In this document: positions 1 to 9,290 of the stretch, one piece after another
How the letters are laid out: each line of letters begins with the position of its first letter
Position numbering within the stretch: the stretch's first letter is position 1
Origin: Elusimicrobiota bacterium
GTDB lineage: Bacteria > Elusimicrobiota > Elusimicrobia > FEN-1173
Reading direction: 5' to 3'
Length of the DNA: 64,000 bases
Assembly: GCA_016715645.1 (NCBI GenBank)
Contig: JADJZR010000001.1
Coordinates: 1-64,000, forward strand
Notes under the pieces: model-generated
Told to the model about the DNA's origin: nothing
Databases searched by the model: none
What the model saw: the letters and a program-made list of their open reading frames with translations, nothing else
Made by a program: the position numbers and the translations under genes

Positions 1-2134
1 GGAAAGGTGATTTTGGTCGTTGGAACCCTTGATCTTTATGACTCAAATCAGGGTATTCGCCCCGGATAAACTCTATATCTTCCCTAGTGATCCCTGCCCC
101 GAAAAGGATCTTATCCGAATGGCCCCTCGCGATTCCTCCAATAATGGTATCTTGCCCATCTCCCCGGTTGAATAGAAAAACTTCTTCACTCCCCATGGAC
201 CCTGAGATTTTGTCGTCTCCTGACCTCCTGAAATGGTGCAATCGCCGCCACCGACAATATGATTTCGCTCATTAGCTGAAGTTCCCTGCTTAAAGGGAGC
301 ATTTGGTCCATCAGATCACCACGAGATTGGCTTTTGTTTGTTTGATTAGATCGACAATTTCCCCGTCAAAAATTCCAAGGTCCCAATGGGATGGGCACCA
401 TGTAATCAGATATTTGGATAGAATCCTTTGCCCCTTTTATTTTAGATTTAAATGACTCCCCATCCCGGACGAGGTCGACATCCTGCGAATGGAGGCCTTC
501 CCCAAACAAAATCTTGTCCCCATCGTTATCTCCAAGAATGACATCTTGTCCATCCCCACGGTTGAAAACATAAATGTCCGCGGCTTTGCCTCCGACCAAG
601 TAATCATCCCCTTGGCCCCCCTCTGAGGCGGTCTACTCGTCTTCCCCATAAAGAGCATCGTCACCCATTCCGCCTAATATATTGTCACCTCTTCCACCGC
701 ATAGATCACATCGAAATGATCCGTCCCGGACAATGTCTGGCTTTTCCGTCCCTTGAATAGACTCCCCAAACTCCCTCTGAAAAATCGTAGGACCCGCCTC
801 AGTGGTCATCCCCCTCGCGCCACCGATGAGGAGATCGTTCCCTTGATGACCAATAAGCATATCCCCACCGTCGCCACCATCTAAAGTATCATCGCCATAA
901 TCCCCACTAAGATAATCCTGACCGTGACCCCGAATGGTGTCCTTCTCCTCTCCGCCATCTCAAGACTTCACGTTCATGCCGCCGTCAATGGAGTCTTGGC
1001 CGTCCTGGCCGTCCACATGATCGTCGCCTGTGCCCAGCAAGCAACGTGTCATCGCCTTTGTCCCCGAGCAGGGTGTCGTTGCCCTCTCCCCGTCCAAAAG
1101 GTCATCACCCAGATTCCCATCCATAGAATCGTCGCCAACCAAACCTTGAAGAGTATCCGCGTAGTTTCGCCCGTAAATAGTGTCATTCGCCTCCGAACCC
1201 ACAAGCTGGACCCCCGCAGTCGTCCTGAACTGTCCCATTGATGAGGAAGTTGTCTAGGAAAGGTTTTGGATTCCAACGCCTTGGATTTTGAGGGATTGGG
1301 TCCGGGGATACCCAGGAACTCCCTCGTAATCGTAGAGATAAACAAAGGTGGTGTCTTTATCGTTCTGATAGAAATCGAGGCCAAACTGGCCAAACGCAGA
1401 TAAATCGATCTTCTCGGCAGGATTGTCTACCTCAAAGTCAAAGATGACGACATGGCTTCCCTGCGCCTTATCAATGATAAAAGTGTCGTCCCCTCGCTTC
1501 CGGTCATCTGGGTCGTTCCATCCCGATGTCTCAAGACATCGTTGCCGGCCCCACCGAAGAGAAAGTTATCGTCCGCTCCGCCGTCTAGCACATCGTTGCC
1601 AGCCCCTCCGTAAAGGAAATCAACCCCTATACTACCCAAAAGAGTGTCGTTTCTCCCTTGTTGTCGTTCAAATCAGACGAATCGCCGAAAAGGACATCCG
1701 CCCTCCACCGCCCACTAGACTATCATTGCCCAACCCGCCCGCAAGATGATCGTCCCGATATTGGAAAACAGACCACTCTTTTTGTTCGCTTGAAGGTAAT
1801 CTGCCACTTGTTCCTTGGTTAATTCGATGTCCGTGTCGCCACCCAAAATCGTATCGTTCCCACTCCCCCCCAAGATCGTGTCTTTCCCCTCTCCCCCCGA
1901 AATATTATCTTGCCCCGCTCCGCCAGAGATCGAATCATTCCCCTTTCCCCCAAAAATGGTGTCATCTCCACCCGGTAAGGTCGATTCGTCTTCTTTTCTG
2001 TTGCTTTCAGGGCGAACATCCCCAGAGATTTCGTCAGATCCATCGCCACCCACAATATTGTCGTTTCCTTCCCCTCCAAGCAAAGTATCCTGCCCGGTAA
2101 GCCCTACAATCTGGTCTGCCCCCGGCGCGCCCAT
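1..2134 (-). repeat. RTX calcium-binding repeat field, frameshifted, continuing past the window edge
   Basis: Dense GGxGxDxUx nonapeptides are readable on the minus strand in several frames: GGEGNDNIVGGDGSDEISG near 2080, GGKGNDSISGGAGQDNISG near 1930, GGAGNDVLDGGADDNFLFG near 1590 and GLVGDDSMDGNLGDDLLDG near 1110. Short open stretches at 1715-2134, 1427-1639, 960-1238, 633-860 and 366-599 are pieces of this field separated by indels, not independent genes. No clean reading frame exceeds 140 codons here. Confidence 0.6.
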
Positions 2135-2747
2135 CCACGTAATGGCCTTCGGCCGTGCTTGTCAGGGTATCTCCTACAGCGGTTCCGTAAATCCTGCCGC
2201 CAAGAACAGGGTTAGTGACATCGAAGGGCTGCTCTCCGGTGAAAATGAAATGGTCGTTCGTTAGGGGTTGGGCGACATTTTTCAAAACAAGTTCTTGGTT
2301 CCCCACCAAATGAATGTGGGCATCACCACCGTCGTAGGAAATAGTCAACTGGGAAACGTCGGTCACTGAGCGGAGATCCTGTATTGAAATTTTTTCATCG
2401 GCGGAATCAAAATCCGTGATTAGGTCGGTTTTTTCGGGGTTCAACCCAATGAAGAATGTGTCCACTCCGGCACCGCCGGTTAACACATTATTCCCTTGGC
2501 GGCCGCCGATATAGTCGTGCCCGCCTTGGCCGTCAATCACATCGTCCCGCTCGTCCCCGTAAAGGTTGTCGTTCCCGCTCCCCCCGGTCAGTGTCACCGT
2601 CTGGTTTAGGAAACCCGAGAAGTTATTGGCGGATAAGTTCGAGACAAGCACATTTTGTAAGGTTAACTTCTGGTTATTCCCCAGGTCAATCACCACGTCC
2701 GCACCGGTTTGACTCAGTTGAATGTGGGAATAATTTTCAAAATTCAA
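2034..2747 (-). CDS. RTX-repeat fragment of the giant exoprotein
   Basis: This 237-residue open stretch carries RTX calcium-binding nonapeptides (GGSGNDNLYGDERDDVIDG, GGAGVDTFFIG) and a typical inter-repeat linker (DLITDFDSADEKISIQDL). The tail after GHYVDGRAGG is shifted and resumes in another frame as GAPGADQIVGLTGQDTLLGG at about 2134. RTX repeats fold into a parallel beta-roll on binding calcium outside the cell. Part of the same broken gene. Confidence 0.55.
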   Translation of the reverse strand: MNFENYSHIQLSQTGADVVIDLGNNQKLTLQNVLVSNLSANNFSGFLNQTVTLTGGSGNDNLYGDERDDVIDGQGGHDYIGGRQGNNVLTGGAGVDTFFIGLNPEKTDLITDFDSADEKISIQDLRSVTDVSQLTISYDGGDAHIHLVGNQELVLKNVAQPLTNDHFIFTGEQPFDVTNPVLGGRIYGTAVGDTLTSTAEGHYVDGRAGGRPDCRAYRAGYFAWRGRKRQYCGWRWI

Positions 2748-3236
2748 AATCCGAGATCGATCTTTTCTAAAGGATTGCCTAAATCGAAATCCGTATTAAC
2801 ATCTGCCTGCCCGGCATTTTGTTTGATCTTGAAAACGTCAGACCTGGCGTTCCCCATCAGCCTCGTTATTCCCACGCCCCCGTATAAAATATTGTCCAAC
2901 GCGTTCCCGATTAAAGTATCGTTCCCATCGCCACCGTAGGCGTTCCTCGATTTTGTATCTGCGCCGATAGTGACCCTCTTTCTATAATACTGCCGAAAGC
3001 CCCATGTCCAAATTGATCAGCGAATCCGTTTGAACAGACGTCGCTATGATGGAATCGAACGTGGAACTGTCCTTGTCCTCGATTGTCACGGCCTTCGTCA
3101 ATTCGCTTGAGAAAACATACGTGTCCTTGCCCACATCCGTTGACCCGTGGATCTTTAAATTCCAATCGAGTAGTGTGCCCTCTCCCCAGTTGCCGCGTCG
3201 GTCACCTCCAGCCGCCATGTTCCCCTCGCGTTTTCG

Positions 3237-4590
3237 CTATAGTCGTGGGTGGTGGAGAATTGAACGTAAGTTCATTTTGCCGTCTTCGTATCCCAAATCC
3301 TGAACCGGGCTATCAACAGCTTTACCGGGCCGGTTCATCAGAATGCTTGCTGTCCCCGTAGGAGAAATAAGTTTCAACACCAAATCCCCCAGCCGGGCAT
3401 GGGTGATGTTACCGGACACCTCCACATCTTCCACCTGAATGTCCTGAGCAACGATGATAGAGCTGGAAGCCATATTATTGTCTTTAATCGCGAGATCGGT
3501 GCCGTTGGAATAGACGAACACTTCTTCGTTATTAAGGTTGTTGACCTCGTTCCACACTTCCGCCAACCGCACCGCCGCGTGGGCGTCCACCAACCCAAAC
3601 CCGTAGTCCTCGTTGTAATGCATTCCACCGCCGTTCCAGTTGGTATCGCCGTTGGTTTTCCACAACGTGGCCTTCGTGTCGAACTTGGTGGCTGTCATCG
3701 CCAAAATCCGTTTAATGTCTCGATACCCTAAATTTGGGTTGGCCTCCAGCATCAGGGCCACAATTCCGGAAACAATGGGGCGGAGAACGATGTCCCCTTG
3801 TGTAGACTCGAAATTATCCCCAAAAGTGGACCCTTTGTCGTTTTCAAGCAAGTTTGACGTTGACTTGATGTTTGAACCTGGCGCAGACACCAAAATCGAC
3901 GAACCAGGGGTGCTGAACGGATCTTGTCCAACAATCAGTTTCCCTAAATCGCCTTCTTGGTTGATCGACCCCACCGTGATCGCATACGGGGAATTATCGA
4001 GACTGTGATAGTTGGTATTCCCGCCTTCTTTTCGGCTATTGCCTGCAGCGAATACGATGGACGTTCCCAACCCTCTCGCCCGTACCCGCCGCGTTCAGGA
4101 ACGCCCGCTCTGCTTCCACGTTCCACGGGCCTCGAAATTGTCCACGAACGGGCTCTCATAGCCCCAGCTGTTATTCGCGACATCAACATTCTGCCACGAT
4201 TTCAAATCGCCCCATGAAAATCCGCTCAGTTGCATCGTAGGCCACACCCACAGATCCTTGGCCGTTCCGTTCCGCCCCAATCACCCCCGCCACGATTGTT
4301 CCGTGCTGGCTGAAGTTGTTGACCTGGTTAAACTCCAGCTCTTTCTTGTAGTCTGCTGTCACATTCCCATCCAAATCCAAGTGCAGGTAATTGAATCCCT
4401 TCCCTTTATCTCCCTCAAATATTCCAACCTGGATATTTTTTCCCGAATAATCCGGCCAGGCACCCTTCACTTTGATTTCCGACAAATACCATTGATCGTA
4501 GAAGAGCGGGTCAGTGGGTTCGCCTACCTCCATCAGCTTCACCACGGCCCGCATTGGCTCGTATTCCCCAGTAAGTTTGTTCACCACCAC
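3237..4590 (-). pseudogene. Subtilisin-like (S8) protease plus P-domain module of the giant exoprotein, frameshifted
   Basis: Pieces in three frames assemble a peptidase S8 domain. The Asp-region segment is IQVGIFEGDKGKGFNYLHLD. The His motif is SQHGTIVAGVIGAERNG. An oxyanion-region NNSWGYESPF lies near 4160 and VFAAGNS near 4050. The Ser motif GTSFSAP is readable near 3800 only if an extra G is skipped; four residues later a missing base restores PIVSGIVALMLEANPN. A P-domain follows (ITHARLGDLVLKLISPTGT, then GTLLDWNLKIHG near 3170), the arrangement of kexin-like convertases. The canonical catalytic Asp is not obvious (FEGDKG), so activity is doubtful even without the indels. Confidence 0.65.
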
Positions 4591-5000
4591 AGAATGCCTA
4601 GGGAACTGTCTTTCACAGCGTAATCAAAAGAAGCGATCCCCAAGAAATTCGGGTCTTTCAAAAATGTGATGACGCCATTATTCTCCAGCGCCACCGTCCC
4701 ACCCCAAGCGTTGTCCACCGTCACCAAACTCTCATTACCACCGATGTCCAAGTATCTGTGGAGAATGGAAATGTCTTGGTTCTCCACGTCATAATCGTTA
4801 GCCAGCAGTTGGCTCGGATTGATCACGATCTTTGTTTGTCCGGCCCCCAATGCAATTCTGTCCGAAACGGGAAGAGGAGGATTGTTGTTATTCTTAAACG
4901 TCATGTCGAAATTGTCGAACCGTATGTTTTCCACATCCTTCAAGACATCTGTTTCCCCGCCGGGTTTCATGACCTTGAACCCGTCGGTTGTTTTCTCCAC
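4581..5000 (-). CDS. Cadherin-like fragment of the giant exoprotein
   Basis: This 139-residue open stretch continues the preceding module after a one-base shift. It contains VSDRIALGAGQTKIVINPSQLLANDYDVENQDI, here cited by its first residues only as VSDRIALGAG..LLANDYD, a pattern typical of tandem-95/cadherin-like linkers in large repeats-in-toxin proteins. It ends in GITFLKDPNFLGIASFDYAV, and the last residues (LGILWW) are out of frame. The next frame picks up with SVVVNKLTGEY at about 4590. It is part of the broken gene and should not be read as a separate protein. Confidence 0.5.
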   Translation of the reverse strand: MEKTTDGFKVMKPGGETDVLKDVENIRFDNFDMTFKNNNNPPLPVSDRIALGAGQTKIVINPSQLLANDYDVENQDISILHRYLDIGGNESLVTVDNAWGGTVALENNGVITFLKDPNFLGIASFDYAVKDSSLGILWW

Positions 5001-7075
5001 TCTGTATTTCTCGTAGCTCCCCTTATATTGCGCGATATCCGCCCTTCGCCGCCATCCAGAGTGTCGTTGCCTTCGCTCCCCACCAGGAGGTCCCCGCCCT
5101 TGCCGCCTTGCAAGACGTCGTTCCCCTGCCCACCGTCCATGTGATCGTTCCCGTCATTGCCAATCAAAATATCGTTGCCACGGTGGCCGCGTAAAATGTC
5201 GTCCCCCAGGTCGCCGTCCAGCAGGTCTCCGCCGTCACTTCCCGACAACGCATCGTCTGCGGCTCCTCCCACAATTATGTCGTCTCCTTTCCCCCCATCG
5301 ATGAACACGTTGCTGTTACCGCCCCCCACCAGGATATCGTCCCCCGTGCCGCCCACCATGACTTCCACATGGGAATTGGCCAGATTGAAGAATACCCCCC
5401 TCGTATCGTTTGCGAACACCACGTCCCGCCCACGGCCTCCATCGATGTTCTCAGGCAAGTCATCCGCGTCGATGATCAAAACATCGTTTCCCGCGTCGCC
5501 AAACAATGTGTCGCCTCCCGCGCCCCCCGCCAACCAGTCCTTTCCAATGGACCCGGATATTTTATCGTCCCCCGCTCCGCCATAAATGTTTGTTACTTGC
5601 GCATCGTCCAGATCAATCACGACCCCGTTCGGGTCTTGCACCAGGAACGTCGACGTTCCTTCCTGCGATAGGGCCTTTACGCCCAGATAATTCTCCAGGG
5701 CGTTAAACTCATACCCCATCGGATTTGTTGTGAAATCAATGGCCGCGACCTCCCGGGTCGTGTCATCCGTCATTTCCATCGTGGATCGGCTCAATACTGC
5801 GCTTCCGGCCAGGCGTTCGCGGTCAGCCTCTTGGCGATTCAGATCGATGGATTTGATGTTCAGTTCGGCCAAGGTTTTCAGTTCGCCTGGGTCGGTCACT
5901 CCATCGCTGTCCGCGTCCACCCACACGCGCAAGTCGTTGTATTTTTCATCGTGGGCATCGAAAATGTTGTCGCTATTGGTGTCCAGGGTTTTCAGGGCTT
6001 CGAGTCCGTCTTTCACACCATCGGTGAAATATTCGGATATCGTTTCGGTGATGTCGTCGATTTGGCCGTTCGCGTTCTTGTCCAAAACCAGGATGCCGTC
6101 TTGGGGGCTTGCCCATGCTGTGGCTTCCTTGAAACCATCAGCATCTACATCGAACAACACCTTCGAATCCGCAAAAGAAATCAGTTTCACTCCGTCACCA
6201 TTTAGGTCCAACACCAGCGGGTCGATGTTGATCGTTGATCGGGCACTGACACTGGAGCTGTGAAACGAAGCCAAATACATAAAATCTTCAGGTCCTTCGA
6301 TACTGCCGGTCAATTGGAAACGTTGAATCTCATCATCAAAACTTAATGATGAAAGTTCCATGTTCCCAGGCCGATAGAAATCAGAAACAATACCCGACAT
6401 CGCCACATTGTCGTAGCCGTCACCATTCAAAATATTGGATGGCATGGTTACATAATAATCACTACCAACCATCACTGCTCCGTTCGTGAACAATTGAGCC
6501 CCGTCCAGGCCAAGAAAATCTCCAAGACTAACATTGACGTTCAAGAGAGAGTTGTCTGGGGGCGATAAAACGGGAGATGGGCTTACGTCAAAGGGAACGT
6601 CATATCCGGAAAATAAATTAATGTACTCTTTGATGTTTGTTTTATTCCCATCCTTAAATTCAACACCCGCTTTTAAAAATTTCAAGACATTGCCAACACC
6701 TCCCAAGTGTGCACCACCAAGTAACCCTGATTTTGTAATTTCAACACCGTTGACCGTCTTCCCAATATATTTATCCAACCCAAGCTTTTGGATCCAATTC
6801 CAATTATTTTCTGTTAGTTTCTTGACCGCATTATCCTGCGCTTCTTTATTGGCAAGATAATCGGCTCGACTATGAACACCATCTTTCCCAGTCCAGTTCT
6901 TGTCTGCATATTTTCTGTCATCTTTTCCGTCACTTTTATAATACCCAGCACCAATTAATGCCGATTCCCCCATTTGATATTTACCCAAATAACCATACTG
7001 GTTCACTGCATCATAATGCCCATCTGATTCCCGTCGTCCTAAAGCATCAAAATAATCGTTATACGTATTCGACAT
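4967..7075 (-). CDS. N-terminal ORF of the giant exoprotein: lysozyme-like domain, FrpC-like core, RTX repeats
   Basis: This 702-residue open stretch begins with ATG after a good ribosome site (GAGAGGA, 8 bases upstream). Residues about 8-160 resemble phage-type peptidoglycan hydrolases (ALGRRESDGHY, YGYLGKYQMGESALI, SGLLGGAHLGG), with a plausible catalytic Glu in RRES. Residues about 215-500 are a core shared with the paralogue upstream, including NILNGDGYDNVAM, LDLNGDGVKLISF and EF-hand-like DVDADG and DKNANGQIDD calcium loops. From about 520 there are RTX nonapeptides of the form GGAGDD. The last about 20 residues are out of frame: skipping one G near 5040 restores ADIAQYKGSYEKYRVEK and continues into the next segment. 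A cell-wall-degrading exotoxin or adhesin is the most likely role. Confidence 0.7.
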   Translation of the reverse strand: MSNTYNDYFDALGRRESDGHYDAVNQYGYLGKYQMGESALIGAGYYKSDGKDDRKYADKNWTGKDGVHSRADYLANKEAQDNAVKKLTENNWNWIQKLGLDKYIGKTVNGVEITKSGLLGGAHLGGVGNVLKFLKAGVEFKDGNKTNIKEYINLFSGYDVPFDVSPSPVLSPPDNSLLNVNVSLGDFLGLDGAQLFTNGAVMVGSDYYVTMPSNILNGDGYDNVAMSGIVSDFYRPGNMELSSLSFDDEIQRFQLTGSIEGPEDFMYLASFHSSSVSARSTINIDPLVLDLNGDGVKLISFADSKVLFDVDADGFKEATAWASPQDGILVLDKNANGQIDDITETISEYFTDGVKDGLEALKTLDTNSDNIFDAHDEKYNDLRVWVDADSDGVTDPGELKTLAELNIKSIDLNRQEADRERLAGSAVLSRSTMEMTDDTTREVAAIDFTTNPMGYEFNALENYLGVKALSQEGTSTFLVQDPNGVVIDLDDAQVTNIYGGAGDDKISGSIGKDWLAGGAGGDTLFGDAGNDVLIIDADDLPENIDGGRGRDVVFANDTRGVFFNLANSHVEVMVGGTGDDILVGGGNSNVFIDGGKGDDIIVGGAADDALSGSDGGDLLDGDLGDDILRGHRGNDILIGNDGNDHMDGGQGNDVLQGGKGGDLLVGSEGNDTLDGGEGRISRNIRGATRNTEWRKQPTGSRS

Positions 7076-7305
7076 ATCTATTCCTCTCTATCCCAGTTGG
7101 GAACCAAATCCATCCCACCGCCAAATCACCCGTTCACCTCGAACCCCAAAATCAATATCGAAACAACCCTTTGTTTTATGGCCTAAGACTGAAACTTTCC
7201 ATGGCCGTCACAAATCGGATCGCGCCAACTGATCCACTGTAACATTTCGCCCTTCTGATTCTCATTGGCCTATCGCTTCAAAGTAATTTGCCTACGAGGT
7301 GAACA
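7076..7305. other. Intergenic stretch between the giant exoprotein and its upstream partner gene
   Basis: Contains the ribosome site for the gene starting at 7075. No hairpin terminator, RNA gene or convincing promoter was recognised. Confidence 0.4.
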
Positions 7306-7824
7306 TTAGTGTGCCTCGCTTTTAGAAAAATCATATTTAATGCCATTCCATTTCCAAATGTTTTCATGTAAAGCCATGTGATTATCCTGGCCGACCACGT
7401 CTAAATCGTAAAAACCGTTCGTTCGCTTGCTCAGAATATTTAGTTCTCCGTACGTAACGGCATCAAAAATTAGCTTCCACCCACCGTGCTTATCAACTAA
7501 GTAGATGGATGTAGCTTGGCCATGACTTCCTCCTAGCCAAGGATTTTTGTCAAACACAAAAACGTCCAAAATACGATCCCCATTTACGTCGAATTTATCA
7601 ATCCCAATATTTTGAGGTCCTCCATCAAGACCCAATGCGGCCATTGCTTTATAAGCCTCATCGTTCTCATCGTCTGCCCATGCCCGTTTCCGTTCGTCTA
7701 TATGGCGGCTATATGAAAAATTCACCTTATAGATTCGTCCGTTCTCGAAACTGTTTTTACGGGCCGCAGTAAGATTATACCCGACACAAAATAATATGCT
7801 CGTCATAAACAATACCCGTTTCAT
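7306..7824 (-). CDS. Exported protein with an FG-GAP-like stretch; possible partner or immunity protein of the lipase-RTX protein
   Basis: The 172-residue product has an N-terminal hydrophobic signal (MKRVLFMTSILFCVGYNL). Its middle contains IDKFDVNGDRILDVFVFDKN, reminiscent of FG-GAP/VCBS calcium-loop repeats, and the remainder is unrecognised. Its ATG shares a base with the TAA of the disrupted lipase-RTX gene (TAATG at 7826-7822), so the two were translationally coupled before the insertion sequence arrived. By analogy with polymorphic effectors, a small gene coupled directly behind a toxin could encode immunity or a chaperone. The exported location would fit protection in the periplasm, but that role is inference. 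Confidence 0.6.
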   Translation of the reverse strand: MKRVLFMTSILFCVGYNLTAARKNSFENGRIYKVNFSYSRHIDERKRAWADDENDEAYKAMAALGLDGGPQNIGIDKFDVNGDRILDVFVFDKNPWLGGSHGQATSIYLVDKHGGWKLIFDAVTYGELNILSKRTNGFYDLDVVGQDNHMALHENIWKWNGIKYDFSKSEAH

Positions 7825-7913
7825 TATGCCGCCATTTCCATTTTATCGTTTTGGTCTTGCACCAGGAACGTTGACGGCCCATCCTGCGACAGCGCTTGGA
7901 CGCTGAGAAAGTT

Positions 7914-9290
7914 GGTTCTTCTCCAAATAATGTGATTCTCGACGATAAAATAGGGCTTCAATCCCGATCAAATGGCTTCACTCAATTTTCCACACTTACG
8001 GAGTATCTTGAGATGGAAATAACGCCAATCATGAAATCCATAGGCCACTTTTTGATTGTCTTGACGACGTTGTTGAACCCTTCGCTGAGTCCATTTGTTT
8101 TTCGGTGTTTGAAAAAGTTCAGAATACCAAAGCGCCTGCGATCAAGTAGCTTGACATACTCCAAAATCTCCGGGATATCGCTTTCGCGCGCCCGTTGCTT
8201 CCAGGCGCGAAACTCAGCGCGCGCCGTTTTAGAATCTCGAATATCAAAAATGCCCCGGAGATCTTCTTTCAAGACGTAGGCCGTGTTGAGAGTTTCGTTG
8301 ACGGCCAGCAGTTCCTTGAGGCGCACCCTGCCTTTGGCACTCAAGCCCTCCCGTCGTCTCAAGAGCAAGAAGCGAGAATTCTTGACATATCGCCTGCCTT
8401 CCGGCGGGAGTTCTTTGTACTGACGGATCCTGATCTTGTCGATGGCCAGATGCAACGGCTTAACGACATGAAAGCGATCGAAAATAATTCGGGCACGGCA
8501 ACTCTTACGCAGAGCGAACAGATACGGATCGTGCATATCGATAACCACGAGCTTCAGGCGCCGGGTGCGCTGGAGCCCAAACCACAGGAAGAACCTCTTG
8601 AGAACAGCGCTGTCGTTGCCACGGCCCACCCAGAGGACACGACGTTTCCCAATGTCGGTGACCAACGTTAGATAGCGATGCCCTTTCTTCTCCGAAACCT
8701 CGTCAATCCCAATCTCAGTGACACCATCGAGATCCCGCTTGCGCAACAAGCCCACAATGTATCGAATCTCAACGTCCTTGACCGTCTTCCAATCCACACG
8801 CTCCTGTTCCGCCACCGCCTTGACTGGCATGAAGTCAGTCAAGATGAAAAGATGAAGTTCGAACCGTCGTGTGCATCGCGCTCCACCTCGTGCGATCACC
8901 GATCTCGCTTGATGAACACCGCAACAAGGACAACGAACCCGAAAGCGCGGCAACCACAGAAAGACCTTGTGTTTGCTGATATCCAGATCGCGGATTCTCG
9001 TCGACACTTGGTCGTGTCGACGCACACATTTTCGTCCACAACCGCCGCATCTTAAAGTCCGACCTTGATATTCGATCCATAGTTCTATCCAGGATTTGTG
9101 ATGCCTCTTCCAGCGAACAACTTTGTGGCTTTGAAAACCAACGAACGATGTGAGAGCATGGTATTGAGGCATTTCGCTTCCTCCCGGTATGGTCGTCTAA
9201 ACAATGACCTTATACCAAGAGGGCTGGACACCCGCTTCATCTTTACGCTATGCGCGTTATCACCATTTTCACATTATTTGGAGAAGAACC
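7914..9290 (-). mobile_element. ISL3-family insertion sequence, complete, with 8-bp target duplication
   Basis: The 1377-bp element is bounded by perfect 21-bp terminal inverted repeats: GGTTCTTCTCCAAATAATGT at 7914 and its complement ending at 9290. AGAAAGTT occurs at both 7906-7913 and 9291-9298, the 8-bp duplication expected for ISL3 elements. It carries one intact transposase. Removing the element plus one duplication copy restores a continuous 576-residue reading frame in the interrupted lipase-RTX gene. The perfect ends and duplication suggest a recent insertion. Confidence 0.95.
7982..9172 (-). CDS. ISL3-family transposase
   Basis: The 396-residue transposase has an N-terminal zinc-binding region (CGGCGRKCVRRHD, CPCCGVHQ) followed by an HTH-like stretch and a DDE catalytic core. 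Likely catalytic residues are the Asp in EIGIDEVSEKKG, the Asp in LVVIDMHDPY and the Glu in NGLSEGFNNVVK. The C-terminus carries the family-typical KKWPMDFMIGV. Length matches the family and no frame lesion is visible, so the element may be active. It lies between the 21-bp ends of its element, in the same orientation as the gene it interrupts. Confidence 0.93.
   Translation of the reverse strand: MPQYHALTSFVGFQSHKVVRWKRHHKSWIELWIEYQGRTLRCGGCGRKCVRRHDQVSTRIRDLDISKHKVFLWLPRFRVRCPCCGVHQARSVIARGGARCTRRFELHLFILTDFMPVKAVAEQERVDWKTVKDVEIRYIVGLLRKRDLDGVTEIGIDEVSEKKGHRYLTLVTDIGKRRVLWVGRGNDSAVLKRFFLWFGLQRTRRLKLVVIDMHDPYLFALRKSCRARIIFDRFHVVKPLHLAIDKIRIRQYKELPPEGRRYVKNSRFLLLRRREGLSAKGRVRLKELLAVNETLNTAYVLKEDLRGIFDIRDSKTARAEFRAWKQRARESDIPEILEYVKLLDRRRFGILNFFKHRKTNGLSEGFNNVVKTIKKWPMDFMIGVISISRYSVSVEN

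Larger units (their letters stand above)
1..7075 (-). pseudogene. Giant secreted lysozyme / RTX / subtilisin / P-domain protein, multiply frameshifted, runs off the left edge
   Basis: Read across frames, the minus strand encodes one modular exoprotein of more than 2300 residues. In order: a phage-lysozyme-like N-terminus (about 7075-6600), a FrpC-like core with LDLNGDG (about 6450-5650), RTX GGxGxD nonapeptides (5600-5050), a cadherin-like segment (5000-4600), a subtilisin-type S8 protease (about 4560-3600), a P-domain (about 3480-3130) and further RTX repeats to base 1. Frame breaks occur near 5040, 4590, 4235, 4125, 4060, 3800 and repeatedly below 3240, each rejoined by an indel of one or two bases, often at homopolymers. 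RTX proteins are exported by type I secretion through a C-terminal signal; that end and the exporter are outside the window. The breaks may be true decay or sequencing error. Confidence 0.75.

Noticed and set aside
1815..2264. Plus-strand open frame rich in Pro/Ser (PPKIVSFPSPP repeats)
   Set aside because: It is the antisense of RTX GGxGxD repeats on the minus strand; the same artefact occurs at 5157-5585.
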